This document shows, in pieces, positions 51,367-59,933 of a DNA stretch of 64,000 nucleotides. The DNA comes from Hyphomicrobium sp. CS1BSMeth3. GTDB taxonomy: Bacteria; Pseudomonadota; Alphaproteobacteria; Rhizobiales; Hyphomicrobiaceae. How positions within the stretch are numbered: position 1 is the stretch's first letter; the number at the start of each line of letters is the position of its first letter. The position numbers and the translations under genes were made by a program. The notes beneath the pieces are model-generated. The model did no database searches. It had not been told where the DNA came from and was given only the letters and a program-made list of their open reading frames with translations. Location: contig NZ_FPEI01000006.1 in the NCBI RefSeq assembly GCF_900117415.1, positions 1,922,001 through 1,986,000 of the forward strand. Reading direction: 5' to 3'.

Positions 51367-51435
51367 GGGGACGATCTCCAACTAGCGGGGTCGTCCCCAG
51401 GATATTTGCCTTCGCGGCGCCGAGGTCGTCCTCAG
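51367..51435 (-). promoter_or_regulatory. Guanidine-II (mini-ykkC) riboswitch
   Basis: Read on the minus strand: hairpin GAGG-ACGA-CCTC (51,433-51,422), a 23-base linker, hairpin GGGG-ACGA-CCCC (51,398-51,387), then the ribosome site and ATG. Two small stems each capped by an ACGR tetraloop and closed by G-G/C-C are the defining features of the mini-ykkC (guanidine-II) class. In addition GGGGACGA (51,398-51,391) can pair with TCGTCCCC (51,374-51,367) over eight bases. That would mask the ribosome site at about 51,375-51,381. Guanidine binding to the ACGA loops should therefore free the ribosome site and turn on the exporter. Confidence 0.88.
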
Positions 51436-51478
51436 CAAGAAGAGAATATAGGACCATTCTGGCCCGAGACCAGAGGCG

Positions 51479-52420
51479 TCAGCCTGCGCGCGGTGCGGCG
51501 TGCGTGAGACCGAGCAGGGCCGGCTCGGGCACGGTAATCGCAAATGTCGGCACACTGGACATGCGCGCGCGCATCGGCCCCTTGTCCTCGAAAGCCGCGC
51601 GGAAGGCCCCGACGTCCGCAACATCGAGCCACGCCTTGGCGACACCGCCACAGAGAAAGGCGCCGTCCCATGCGGCCGTCGCCAGCACGAGATCACCCGT
51701 GATCCGCCCGAGCAACCGCGAGAACATCTGCGCCGTTCGCGCCGCGGCAGGATCCGTGGACGCCGCAGCAAAGACGGTATCGGCGGCGCGATCGCCACGT
51801 GCTGCGCCGCGCGCGTGCGACGCGTACAGGCGTCTGATGCCAATACCCGAAAGCAAATCCTCGACAGTCCGCCCGAAGCCGAATACGGCCGCTTCCTCTG
51901 CCGTCGTGGGCGCAAGCGACATGTGCCCGGCCTCGCCGGCCGCGATGGCCCACTGCGTACCGCCGACACGGACAGCCGTCGCCGCGCCGAAGCCCGTGCC
52001 GACATTGACGGCAATGCGGCTGCCGATCAGCTCTGCGCGTGCGATGCTCCCTATGGGCGCCAGATCGGAAGCTTGCAGATGCGGCAGCAGCAAGCCCACG
52101 GCTTCGAGGTCATTGACGAGCGCGACAGGCACGCCACCCAGATGCTGTGAGACTTCGCGTGCCGAGATCGACCATGCCGCGTTCGTGAGCTGCACGGCGC
52201 CCTGGTCGACGGGGCCGGCGGCAGCAATATAGGCGCCGCCGCACCAGCCCTCCGCCGGGCCGGCGCCGATGTCGATCACGTAGGTCGCGAGCGCTTCGGC
52301 AAAGGAGGATTGCCCAGCCGTCGGGTAGACGCGGATCTCACTCAGATCTCCGGGGCCGCGGCTGATGCCGAAGCGGCTCCTCGTACCGCCCACATCCGCA
52401 ACGATCCGCCGGCCGGTCAT
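51479..52420 (-). CDS. glk: Glucokinase (Glk family)
   Basis: 313 residues. N-terminal phosphate loop IVADVGGTRSRFGI, sugar-binding VALVNDLEAVGLLL (catalytic Asp in the N-D pair) and VNVGTGFGAATAV with a following AGEAGHMSL are typical of bacterial hexokinase-fold glucokinases. It makes glucose-6-phosphate, a substrate of OtsA, whose gene overlaps its start by four bases. Together with the GH15 hydrolase this makes a glucose-recycling route. It is last in the operon; the guanidinium exporter follows after 112 bases under its own riboswitch. Confidence 0.88.
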   Translation of the reverse strand: MTGRRIVADVGGTRSRFGISRGPGDLSEIRVYPTAGQSSFAEALATYVIDIGAGPAEGWCGGAYIAAAGPVDQGAVQLTNAAWSISAREVSQHLGGVPVALVNDLEAVGLLLPHLQASDLAPIGSIARAELIGSRIAVNVGTGFGAATAVRVGGTQWAIAAGEAGHMSLAPTTAEEAAVFGFGRTVEDLLSGIGIRRLYASHARGAARGDRAADTVFAAASTDPAAARTAQMFSRLLGRITGDLVLATAAWDGAFLCGGVAKAWLDVADVGAFRAAFEDKGPMRARMSSVPTFAITVPEPALLGLTHAAPRAG

Positions 52421-53805
52421 GATGCCCGCTCCACGGGCGCGGATCTGAGCGCCTCGAGAAATGTCTCACGCCAGCGCGTGACGTTGTTCTTTCGGACGCG
52501 CACGATCAGGCTCTCGTAGCGCTCGCGGCGCTCTGCGACGGGCATGGTGAGCGCGGTGTGCAGCGCCACCGCCACCTCATCGGTATCGTATGGATTGACT
52601 GGGATGGCTTCAACGAGGTCCTCGGCAGCGCCCGCGAACTTGGAGAGCACAAGCACGCCCGGATCCTCGGGATCCTGCGATGCAACATACTCCTTGGCGA
52701 CGAGGTTCATGCCGTCTCGCAGCGGCGTGACGAGACCCGCCTGGCTCGCACGGAACAGCGCCGCCAAGGTTGCGCGCGGAATGGCGCGATGGATGTAGCG
52801 CACGGGCGTCCAGTCGAAATCGCCGAACTCGCCGTTGATCGAGCCCGAGAGCCCTTCGAGCTCCTGACGGATATCCGTATAGGCCTCCACCTCCTCGCGC
52901 GTCGGCGGCGCGATCTGCATCATGGTGACCCGCTTGCGCAGGTCGGGATAGAGCTCGAGCAAACGCCTGAACGCACGCATACGACCAGGAAGGCCCTTGG
53001 TGTAGTCGAGCCGATCGACGCCGAGCACGAACATGTTCGCCATACTGCGGCGCTGGAGGCGTGCCATGTGCGCATCCGCCTCGGGCGTGTGCGCCATCTC
53101 GAAAACGGAATCGGGATCGATGCCGATCGGGAAGGCACGCGCGATGATCGTCTTGCCGTAGGCCCTCACGCGGTCATCGCCGAGAGCCTCGCCACCTGCG
53201 TTCTCGACGACATAGCGAATGAAGTTCGCGGCATCGCTCGTCGTCTGGAAGCCGGCAACGTCGTAGGCGAACATGACCTCCGCCAGCCACGCGTGATCAG
53301 GAATGGCCGAGAAGAAATCGGGCGAGGGAAAGGGAATGTGCAGGAAGAAGCCGATCCTCTCCTTCACGCCCTGTTGGCGCAACTCCTCCGCAAGCGGGAT
53401 CAGGTGATAGTCGTGCACCCAGATCAGATCGTCGGGCTCGATAAGCGCGGCCAGCGACTGCGCCAAGCGCTGGTTGACCCGCCGGTAGCCCTCGAGAAAG
53501 GCGTGCTCGAAATGCGCAAGGTCGAGCCGATAGTGGAAGGTCGGCCAGAGCGCGCGATTGGAGAAGCCGAGGTAGTACTCCTCGTAGTCGCGGCGCGTCA
53601 GCGGGATCGTTGCTGTACGAATTCCATTGTGCTGCTGCAGCTTGATGCCGAGAGAGGCATCTTCGTCGACGGTCGTGCCATCCCAGCCGAACCAGAGCCC
53701 GCGCCCACGTTGGAGTGCGTCCTCCAGCGCGACAGCCAGCCCGCCGGACTGCACGGCTTTGTCGATATCGGTAACACGATTGGAGGCGACAATCAGGCGG
53801 CTCAT
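52417..53805 (-). CDS. otsA: Trehalose-6-phosphate synthase
   Basis: 462 residues from ATG 53,805, which overlaps the GH15 stop by four bases; a frame to 53,889 lies inside that gene. GT20 motifs are complete: SNRV and the GGLAVAL loop, the acceptor-site LIWVHDYHLIPLAEEL, FLHIPFPS, FVLGVDRLDYTKGLPGRM (nucleotide-sugar phosphate binding) and TPLRDGMNLVAKEYVA. It joins UDP-glucose and glucose-6-phosphate to trehalose-6-phosphate, which OtsB, encoded first in the operon, dephosphorylates. Trehalose is a desiccation, osmotic and heat protectant. Confidence 0.95.
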   Translation of the reverse strand: MSRLIVASNRVTDIDKAVQSGGLAVALEDALQRGRGLWFGWDGTTVDEDASLGIKLQQHNGIRTATIPLTRRDYEEYYLGFSNRALWPTFHYRLDLAHFEHAFLEGYRRVNQRLAQSLAALIEPDDLIWVHDYHLIPLAEELRQQGVKERIGFFLHIPFPSPDFFSAIPDHAWLAEVMFAYDVAGFQTTSDAANFIRYVVENAGGEALGDDRVRAYGKTIIARAFPIGIDPDSVFEMAHTPEADAHMARLQRRSMANMFVLGVDRLDYTKGLPGRMRAFRRLLELYPDLRKRVTMMQIAPPTREEVEAYTDIRQELEGLSGSINGEFGDFDWTPVRYIHRAIPRATLAALFRASQAGLVTPLRDGMNLVAKEYVASQDPEDPGVLVLSKFAGAAEDLVEAIPVNPYDTDEVAVALHTALTMPVAERRERYESLIVRVRKNNVTRWRETFLEALRSAPVERAS

Positions 53806-55610
53806 ACGGTCGACTCCCAATGTTTCGAGAGCCTCACAGCTCCGTTGATAATCCCCACCATGGAATAGGTCTGCGGAAAATTGCCCCATGCTTCGCCGGT
53901 TGCCGCGTCGGTGTCCTCCGACATGAGCCCCAGCGGATTGCGCGCCGCGAGAAGCCCTTCGAAGATCTCGCGCGCCTGCTCACGACGGCCGATCCGCGCC
54001 AGCGCATCGAGGCGCCAGAAAGCGCAGACATTGAAGGCCGTCTCGGGTGCACCGAAGTCATCGGGCTCCTCGTAGCGCATCATGAATGGCCCGCGCGCCA
54101 GCGTCTTTTCGAGCTGGTCGACGGTCGAGACGAACCGCGGGTCTTTCGGGTCGATCATGTCGACCTCGGCCATGAGTAGCACGCTCGCGTCGAGGTGCTG
54201 GCCACCAAAGCTCTCGACGAAGGCCTTACGCTTGTCCGACCAGGACCGTGCGAGCACCGTGGCCTTGATCTGATCGGCACGCTGGCGCCACATCTGCGCG
54301 CGATCGACGAGCCCCAGATGATGCCCGATCTTGGCGAGGCGATCGCATCCGGCCCAGCACATGATCGCGGACGAGGTGTGTGGGCGCTCGCGCGTTCTGA
54401 GCTCCCAGATGCCGGCATCGGGCTTGTCGTGCAGCAGGAAAGCCTGCTCACCGACGGTCTCCAGGCGCGCGTACTCGACTGCACCGGCCTCCATGAAGAG
54501 ACGTCGATCGACGAAGGCCTGGGCGGCGCCCAGGATCATATTACCATAGGTGTCGTGCTGATACTGGCGATAAGCGAGGTTGCCGGCACGCACCGGCCCC
54601 ATGCCCCGATAGCCGGGCAGGGCAACGATCTCCCGCTCCGTGAGCTGCTTTTCAAGACCGATGCCGTAGACGGGCTGGATATGGCCTTCGCGTGCATCGG
54701 CAACGATGTTCATCATCCAGCGGAAGTAGTGCTCCATGGTGCGCACGGCAGCCAGCGAATTGAGCGCACGCACGACGAAGAAGGCATCGCGTATCCAGCA
54801 GAAGCGGTAGTCCCAGTTGCGGGCGGATCCGGCGGCCTCGGGAATACTGGTCGTCATGGCGGCGACGATGGCGCCGGTCGGCTCGTAGCTGCACAGCTTC
54901 AGCGAAATCGCGGCACGGATCACCGCATCCTGCCATTCGAGCGGCACCGCGAGGCGATGCACCCAGTCGCGCCAGTACTGCGTCGTGCGCTCCTCGAAAT
55001 CGCGCGCGGTCTCGGAAACGCCGCTCGTCAGCGTCTCGTCGGGACCGAAGATCAGATTGATGGGCTCATCGAGAATGAAGGTCGTCTCGGCGACAACGTA
55101 GTCGATCGGTGCATCGGTCGTGAGCCGCAGCGACACGCCCGAGCCAATGTAGCGAATGTGGTTCGAGCCATAGGCGACGAGCGGCGCCGTGCGGCCGTAT
55201 TCATAGCGCGGCTTGACCTTGATCCTGATGCGCGGGCTCCCCCGCAGCGGGCGCACGCGCCGGACAAGCATTTGCGGTCGGAAGCGCCGTTGCATCCAGA
55301 TGAAGCGGGGCGCGAAGTCGATGATCTCGATGGCGCCCGACGGCCCTTCGACCACGGTCCGCACGAGCGCCGTATTGCCGACGTAGCTCTGGCTGAAGGA
55401 GGCTGCATCCAAGAGCTCGATCTCGAAGCAGCCCTCACCCGGAGCGCCGGTCGGTCCGCCGAGAAGCGCGTGGAACACGGGATCGCCGTCGAAGCGGGGA
55501 AAGCAGCTCCACACAATGCGCCCTCGCCCATCGACGAGCGCGCTGATGCAGCAGTTGCCGACCAAGGCCAGATCGAGCGTGCTCTTGAAAGCTTTCGCCG
55601 CGTCAGTCAT
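53802..55610 (-). CDS. GH15 family glucoamylase/trehalase-like hydrolase
   Basis: 602 residues from ATG 55,610; it overlaps otsB by eight bases and otsA by four. The N-terminal beta-sandwich (ALVDGRGRIVWSCFPRFDGD) is followed by the alpha/alpha barrel with WDYRFCWIRDAFFVVRALN, GIWELRTRERPHTSSAIMCW (general acid Glu) and EAWGNFPQTYSMVGIINGAV (general base Glu). Bacterial GH15 proteins hydrolyse alpha-glucans, and some act on trehalose. No signal peptide is present, so it works in the cytoplasm. In the operon it could supply glucose from glucan or turn over trehalose, feeding Glk and OtsA. Confidence 0.9.
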   Translation of the reverse strand: MTDAAKAFKSTLDLALVGNCCISALVDGRGRIVWSCFPRFDGDPVFHALLGGPTGAPGEGCFEIELLDAASFSQSYVGNTALVRTVVEGPSGAIEIIDFAPRFIWMQRRFRPQMLVRRVRPLRGSPRIRIKVKPRYEYGRTAPLVAYGSNHIRYIGSGVSLRLTTDAPIDYVVAETTFILDEPINLIFGPDETLTSGVSETARDFEERTTQYWRDWVHRLAVPLEWQDAVIRAAISLKLCSYEPTGAIVAAMTTSIPEAAGSARNWDYRFCWIRDAFFVVRALNSLAAVRTMEHYFRWMMNIVADAREGHIQPVYGIGLEKQLTEREIVALPGYRGMGPVRAGNLAYRQYQHDTYGNMILGAAQAFVDRRLFMEAGAVEYARLETVGEQAFLLHDKPDAGIWELRTRERPHTSSAIMCWAGCDRLAKIGHHLGLVDRAQMWRQRADQIKATVLARSWSDKRKAFVESFGGQHLDASVLLMAEVDMIDPKDPRFVSTVDQLEKTLARGPFMMRYEEPDDFGAPETAFNVCAFWRLDALARIGRREQAREIFEGLLAARNPLGLMSEDTDAATGEAWGNFPQTYSMVGIINGAVRLSKHWESTV

Positions 55611-56358
55611 TGGCCACCTCGCGCATGAAAGCCAGCGATGTGGCATGGAGCCAGTCGAGGAACATTGCCGTGCCGGCGACGCGATGCTGCGCGATCGTCT
55701 CGCCAAGACCGATCTTGACCGTGATCCCGTCGAGCTTGTTCACGGCCGCGAAAGCATCCTCGTCCGTCACATCGTCCCCCGCGAAGAACGGGCGGCGCCC
55801 CGCAAAAGGCGGCTCCTTGAGAAAGTCGATGATTGCAGTTCCTTTGTCGGCCAGCGCCGGCTTCGCTTCGAAGACCATCTTCCCTCGTTTGATCTGGATG
55901 CCGCGCGAGATTCCTGCGAGCTCGTCCATGACATCGCGACACGCCGCCTCGAGGTCGGGTCGCGAGCGATAGTGCAGCGCGACCGCGTTCGACTTGCGCT
56001 CGAGCAGGAGGCCGGGCTCGCTCAATACGAGCGGCGCCAGCAGAAGCTCGGCATGGCGCAGGAATTCCTCATCGATGGGTGCGGCGTGGTTCTCACCCGA
56101 GCGCGTGCGACGCGTGAGGCCGTGAACGCCGGCGGCCGGCAGTCGCAAGGGCGCCAGAAACCGATCGAGGTCAGCGATCTCACGCCCCGTGATCACGGCG
56201 ACGGCGCCGCCCGTCGCGTCCGTCAGCCGGCTCAGCGCGTTGCGGGTCCGTTCCGTCAGGCGCACCGCATCAGGCCGCTCGGCAACCTCGACGAGCGTAC
56301 CGTCGAAATCAAGAAAGAAGGCAACCTGGTCGGGTGCGCCTAAGCTCGGCAGCGACAT
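55603..56358 (-). CDS. otsB: Trehalose-6-phosphate phosphatase
   Basis: 251 residues of the HAD superfamily. Motif I is FFLDFDGTLVEVAERPD (nucleophile and acid Asp), motif II is AVITGRE, motif III includes the lysine of KPALADKGTAI, and motif IV is FFAGDDVTDEDAF. It converts trehalose-6-phosphate to trehalose. It heads the operon otsB-GH15-otsA-glk, all with overlapping ends, so the four proteins are probably made in fixed proportion. Its promoter should lie in the 412-base spacer upstream. Confidence 0.95.
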   Translation of the reverse strand: MSLPSLGAPDQVAFFLDFDGTLVEVAERPDAVRLTERTRNALSRLTDATGGAVAVITGREIADLDRFLAPLRLPAAGVHGLTRRTRSGENHAAPIDEEFLRHAELLLAPLVLSEPGLLLERKSNAVALHYRSRPDLEAACRDVMDELAGISRGIQIKRGKMVFEAKPALADKGTAIIDFLKEPPFAGRRPFFAGDDVTDEDAFAAVNKLDGITVKIGLGETIAQHRVAGTAMFLDWLHATSLAFMREVAND

Positions 56359-56416
56359 TGGAATGTAAACGATGCTCTCCTTCGGTTGGCCTCATTGTGC
56401 TGGCTAAAGCGTCTTT

Positions 56417-56469
56417 GGACTTGAAATTCGCTCCCTGCCCGGCCTCGAGGTGAGGCGAATTTCAAGTCC
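56417..56469. repeat. 15-bp perfect inverted repeat in the otsB upstream spacer
   Basis: GGACTTGAAATTCGC (56,417-56,431) and its exact complement (56,455-56,469) enclose a 23-base loop. It lies in the 56,359-56,770 spacer between the divergent otsB and PfkB-kinase genes, about 60 bases upstream of the otsB start. It could be an operator dyad, a small transcribed hairpin, or one copy of a dispersed intergenic repeat. The rest of the spacer shows no gene that I can support. Confidence 0.55.
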
Positions 56470-56770
56470 GTTGCTCTAGTGCCGCGCCGGACGGCAAGTG
56501 GCAGGGTGCCGATGGGACCTCGATGCGCCCGCCCCCAGGGTTTGGCGCAAACTGCCCACCGCTCAAGCCGAGCAACTCAAGATGTAGTTGCACGGCATCA
56601 CGATCGTTCTATGCATGTTAGTTTGAACCTCATTGCCGGGGCACGCAAGTTTCCCCGTATGCTCGTGGGCGCGCGGTCGTGGCGAACAACCCCGCGCGCC
56701 GGGGTTGGAACGCCCGCGAGGGGGAATTGGTTCCCGGCAGCAAGAGTGGGAAGGCCAGCGGAAGGCATCT

Positions 56771-57865
56771 ATGAAGGCGCTCACCATCGGAAGCGCGATG
56801 ATCGATACCATCGCCATCATCGAATCGAGCCGCATCGAGCGCATGACAATGCTCAATGCGGAAACATCCTTTCTCCTGCTCGCGGAAGGCCACAAGACCG
56901 AGGCGCTCGAGATCTCGACGCACACAGGCGGCGGCGCCGTCAACGCAGCCGTCGCCATGGCGCGGCTCGGCATCGATGTTTCGACACTCGCCAAGCTCGG
57001 GCGCGATCAGCGCGCGGAGATCGTTCTCTCGCGCCTCATGCAGGAGGGCGTGTCCACGCGCTGGCTCAGCCGCGACGAGCGCGCAGCGACAGGCGCTGCC
57101 GTCATGATCTCCTCTCATGAACGGAATGCCGCGATCTTCACGTTCCGCGGCGCCAACACGCTGCTCGAGGACGGCGACTTGAAGCCCGATGCCTTCGAGG
57201 TCGATCTCGTACACGTCTCCTCTCTCTCCAACCGCTCTGCCGATCGTCTGCCGCGCATTCTTGCGGAGGCCAAGCGAACCGGCGCCTTCCTCGCGACCAA
57301 TCCCGGCATCCGTCAGCTTTCGAGCCGCGGCGTCACGCTCCAGGACGCACTCGGCGACATCGATCTGCTCGTGGTGAACAAAATCGAGGCTTCGGCGCTC
57401 GTGCCAACGATCGCGGGGAAAGTCGGCGAGGGCGGACCACCACTCGGCCCGGACAGCGAGGAGCCGCCGAGCACGCTTGCACGTCAGGGCCTCGCCGGCG
57501 GCGGCTATCACCTGAGCCTGCGTTCGTTCTTCACAGCACTGCGCAATGCGGGAGCGCGCTACGTGCTCGTGACGGACGGATCGGCCGGCTCCTTCCTCGC
57601 CGATCGCGAGCGCATCCGCTTTTGCCCGGCGGCGCCGGCGACGGTGGCTGGCACGGCCGGTGCGGGCGACGCCTATGCCGCGACTCTTGCGACGTTCCTT
57701 GCCGAGGGTCGCGCGCCAGAGGATGCCATGCGTGCTGCCGCGCTCAACTCAGCGTCCGTCGTCGGCTACATCGACACGCAGGGCGGCCTTCTCGGCCGTG
57801 CCGCGCTCGATACCGCACTGACAAGCGCCGGTAGCAAACTCGCCATCAGCCAATGGCGCATCTGA
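56771..57865 (+). CDS. PfkB-family carbohydrate/adenosine kinase
   Basis: 364 residues from ATG 56,771; the frame is open to 56,633 without a start signal. The PfkB fold is shown by MKALTIGSAMIDTIAIIESS, THTGGGAVNAAVAMARLGID (substrate loop), DLLVVNKIEAS and AGTAGAGDAYAATLATFL with the catalytic aspartate. The length and N-terminus fit the ribokinase/adenosine kinase branch. About 40 residues (DSEEPPSTLARQGLAGGGYH) are inserted compared with typical members. The phosphorylated sugar or nucleoside cannot be decided. It is convergent with the decarboxylase gene, sharing a terminator hairpin. Confidence 0.85.
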   Translation: MKALTIGSAMIDTIAIIESSRIERMTMLNAETSFLLLAEGHKTEALEISTHTGGGAVNAAVAMARLGIDVSTLAKLGRDQRAEIVLSRLMQEGVSTRWLSRDERAATGAAVMISSHERNAAIFTFRGANTLLEDGDLKPDAFEVDLVHVSSLSNRSADRLPRILAEAKRTGAFLATNPGIRQLSSRGVTLQDALGDIDLLVVNKIEASALVPTIAGKVGEGGPPLGPDSEEPPSTLARQGLAGGGYHLSLRSFFTALRNAGARYVLVTDGSAGSFLADRERIRFCPAAPATVAGTAGAGDAYAATLATFLAEGRAPEDAMRAAALNSASVVGYIDTQGGLLGRAALDTALTSAGSKLAISQWRI

Positions 57866-57880
57866 GCGCCCGTGCGCTCA
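57863..57880. terminator. Hairpin spanning both stop codons of convergent genes
   Basis: TGAGCGC-CCGT-GCGCTCA is a perfect 7-bp palindromic hairpin. Its left arm begins with the TGA of the kinase gene and its right arm ends with the TGA (minus strand) of the decarboxylase gene. No U-run follows. Confidence 0.5.
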
Positions 57881-59125
57881 GTACGTCGCCTTGATCGCGC
57901 TGCGGCTCTCGCCTTCCTGGCGCACCACGCCCACAGCCGCGCGTACATCGGCGAGATAGGCGTCGAGCGCGGGCGCGTGCAGCATGGACATCATGCGGTG
58001 AATACCTTTCGGCTTCTGCACGAGGCCTGGCAGCCAGCCTTTGGCCTGCATGATCTCCGCGACGCGGAATATGTCGAACGCGCTCGAACCATAGGCGATG
58101 ATCGACAGGTGCGGACTGCCGAGTATCTCGAGCCCGTCGACATCGCCGATGCCAGCCTTGTACGCATCGACGAATGTCATGAGATCGCGCGCGATCTTCT
58201 TGTAGCCTTCAACGCCGAGGAACTCGAATGTTGCCCAGGCCGCCGCGACGCCGCCCGCCGGTCGCGTGCCAACGATGGTCGAGGTCAGGAAGCGGCCATT
58301 GGGCCACTGATCGAAATCGAAGCCGTGATGCGCGGCTTTTTCAGGCGTGCGGTAGAAAACGGTCGAAGCGGGCTTCGGCGTGAAGCCGAACTTGTGCAGA
58401 TCGGCAGAGAGCGAGCTGACACCGGGTACCGAGAAGTCGAAATCTGGAATATTGCGCCCGAGCATCTTCACGAATGGCGCGAGATAGCCACCAACACAAG
58501 CATCCACGTGCAGCCAGAGCCCGCGCCGCTCGGCGAGCGCACCGAGTTCGCGAATAGGATCGATCACGCCGTAGGGGAACGAGGGCGCAGAGCCGACAAT
58601 CATCATCGTGTCGTCGTCGATCAACGCCTCGATGGCTGCGGGATCGGCAGCGAGATCCGCGCGGACGGGTGCGCGGCGCACCTCAAGATCCATAAGGCCG
58701 GCCCCCTTGTTGAAAGCCGGATGCACGGACTCCGCCGCGACGATGTTACCGCGGAAGGTCGGTATCTTGCGCTGCTTGCGCGTCCAGTCGCGGCACGTCT
58801 GCACGGCCTGAATGATGCTCTCCGTACCGCCCGTCGTCATGAAGCCCTGGGCATCGTCCGGCGCATTGAAGAGGCTCAGCGCCATGGCGATGACCTCGTC
58901 CTCCATGCGCTTGACGCTCGGGAAGGCGCGTCGCCCGCCGAGCGCGTTCTCCGTGAAGAACTCGAAGAAGGCTTCCTTGCCGACCTCGGAGACCTCGTCA
59001 TTGGCCTTGAAGACGAAGAGCGGCACGCGCCCGCCTTGCCAGTCCGCGTCGCCGCCCTTCATGTCCCGCATCTCGGCGAGAATGGCGTCGCGTGACCGTC
59101 CCTTGGCCGGCAGGCTCTTGCGCAT
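57878..59125 (-). CDS. PLP-dependent group II decarboxylase / sphingosine-phosphate-lyase-like
   Basis: 415 residues from ATG 59,125; the long open frame to 59,671 is non-coding upstream DNA. PLP motifs: GFMTTGGTESIIQAVQTCRD, AESVHPAFNKGA, GLWLHVDACVGGYLAPFVKM (Asp that binds the pyridine nitrogen) and SVSS-type SSLSADLHKFGFTPKPAST with the Schiff-base lysine (about 243). The closest families are aspartate/tyrosine decarboxylase (MfnA-like) and sphingosine-1-phosphate lyase. No membrane helix is seen. Substrate is uncertain. It is followed by the convergent kinase gene and preceded by a 205-base spacer shared with the divergent nasT. Confidence 0.85.
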   Translation of the reverse strand: MRKSLPAKGRSRDAILAEMRDMKGGDADWQGGRVPLFVFKANDEVSEVGKEAFFEFFTENALGGRRAFPSVKRMEDEVIAMALSLFNAPDDAQGFMTTGGTESIIQAVQTCRDWTRKQRKIPTFRGNIVAAESVHPAFNKGAGLMDLEVRRAPVRADLAADPAAIEALIDDDTMMIVGSAPSFPYGVIDPIRELGALAERRGLWLHVDACVGGYLAPFVKMLGRNIPDFDFSVPGVSSLSADLHKFGFTPKPASTVFYRTPEKAAHHGFDFDQWPNGRFLTSTIVGTRPAGGVAAAWATFEFLGVEGYKKIARDLMTFVDAYKAGIGDVDGLEILGSPHLSIIAYGSSAFDIFRVAEIMQAKGWLPGLVQKPKGIHRMMSMLHAPALDAYLADVRAAVGVVRQEGESRSAIKATY

Positions 59126-59292
59126 GGCAGCTACTTTCCTCGTCCATTTTTTGAGCAGTCGCGCACCCAAACATCGCGTTGCGCAGCCCGTCAATGAACA
59201 AGGGGCACCGGAAGGAACCGGACCATTGGCCATACGCGTGCGCTTCTGACGAGAATTCCGCCAGGAGCGCCTGAAAATCCGGCAATTCCCAT

Positions 59293-59324
59293 ATCTTGCG
59301 GTTATTGTGCAGCGCACACAAGAT
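59293..59324 (+). promoter_or_regulatory. Hairpin just upstream of nasT
   Basis: ATCTTG (59,293-59,298) can pair with CAAGAT (59,319-59,324), and inside it TGTGC (59,306-59,310) pairs with GCACA (59,314-59,318). The structure ends six bases before the nasT ATG and so could affect its translation, or the inner dyad could be an NtrC-type protein site. Confidence 0.35.
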
Positions 59325-59330
59325 GGCGCC

Positions 59331-59933
59331 ATGAGCGACCGTGCGCTGCACATCCTCGTCATCGACGCCAACCGCATCCGCGCCTCCATCATCGAGGAAG
59401 GCTTGAAGGAGGCCGGGCAGGCGCGCGTGACGGTCATCGACGAGGCCAAGGGGCTCATGCGCCGGATCGTCGAGCTCGACCCGGACGTGATCGTCATTGA
59501 TCTCGAAAGCCCCAACCGCGACGCGCTCGAGCACATGTTCCAGGTCTCGCGGGCGGCCAAGCGGCCGGTCGCCATGTTCGTCGACCGCACGGACGATGCC
59601 TCTATCGAGGCCGCCATCGACGCCGGCGTCTCCGCGTACGTCGTGGACGGTCTCAAGAAGGAGCGGATCAAGCCGATCCTCGATACGGCGATCCGCCGTT
59701 TCCGCGCCTTCGAGCGTCTGCGCCAGGAGCTGGATCAGGCGCGTAGCGAGCTCAGCGAGCGCAAGCGGATCGAGCGCGCCAAGGGCATTCTCATGCGTAC
59801 GCGCGGCCTCAGCGAGGAGAGCGCCTATGCACTCCTTCGTTCGACGGCCATGCAGCAGAACAAGCGTATCGCCGAAATAGCCGAGAGCCTGATCACGGCC
59901 GCCCGGCTGCTCGGCGAGGAGGAAGGCATATGA
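59331..59933 (+). CDS. nasT: NasT, ANTAR-domain antiterminator
   Basis: 200 residues from ATG 59,331. The receiver-like domain (LHILVIDANRIRASIIEEGL .. VIVIDLESPNRDALEHMF, residues 5-120) is followed by a coiled coil and the RNA-binding ANTAR domain (RIERAKGILMRTRGLSEESA .. YALLRSTAMQQNKRIAEIAE). NasT binds paired hexaloop hairpins in nitrate-assimilation leaders and prevents termination. In the absence of nitrate it is held by NasS, whose gene overlaps it by four bases. The target is very likely the nrtA leader at 61,358-61,553. Confidence 0.92.
   Translation: MSDRALHILVIDANRIRASIIEEGLKEAGQARVTVIDEAKGLMRRIVELDPDVIVIDLESPNRDALEHMFQVSRAAKRPVAMFVDRTDDASIEAAIDAGVSAYVVDGLKKERIKPILDTAIRRFRAFERLRQELDQARSELSERKRIERAKGILMRTRGLSEESAYALLRSTAMQQNKRIAEIAESLITAARLLGEEEGI

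Noticed and set aside
52558-53868. 436-residue plus-strand open frame
   Set aside because: Antisense to otsA, whose GT20 motifs are complete.
54195-55628. 477-residue plus-strand open frame
   Set aside because: Antisense to the GH15 gene, which has both catalytic glutamate motifs; no ribosome site or recognisable domain.
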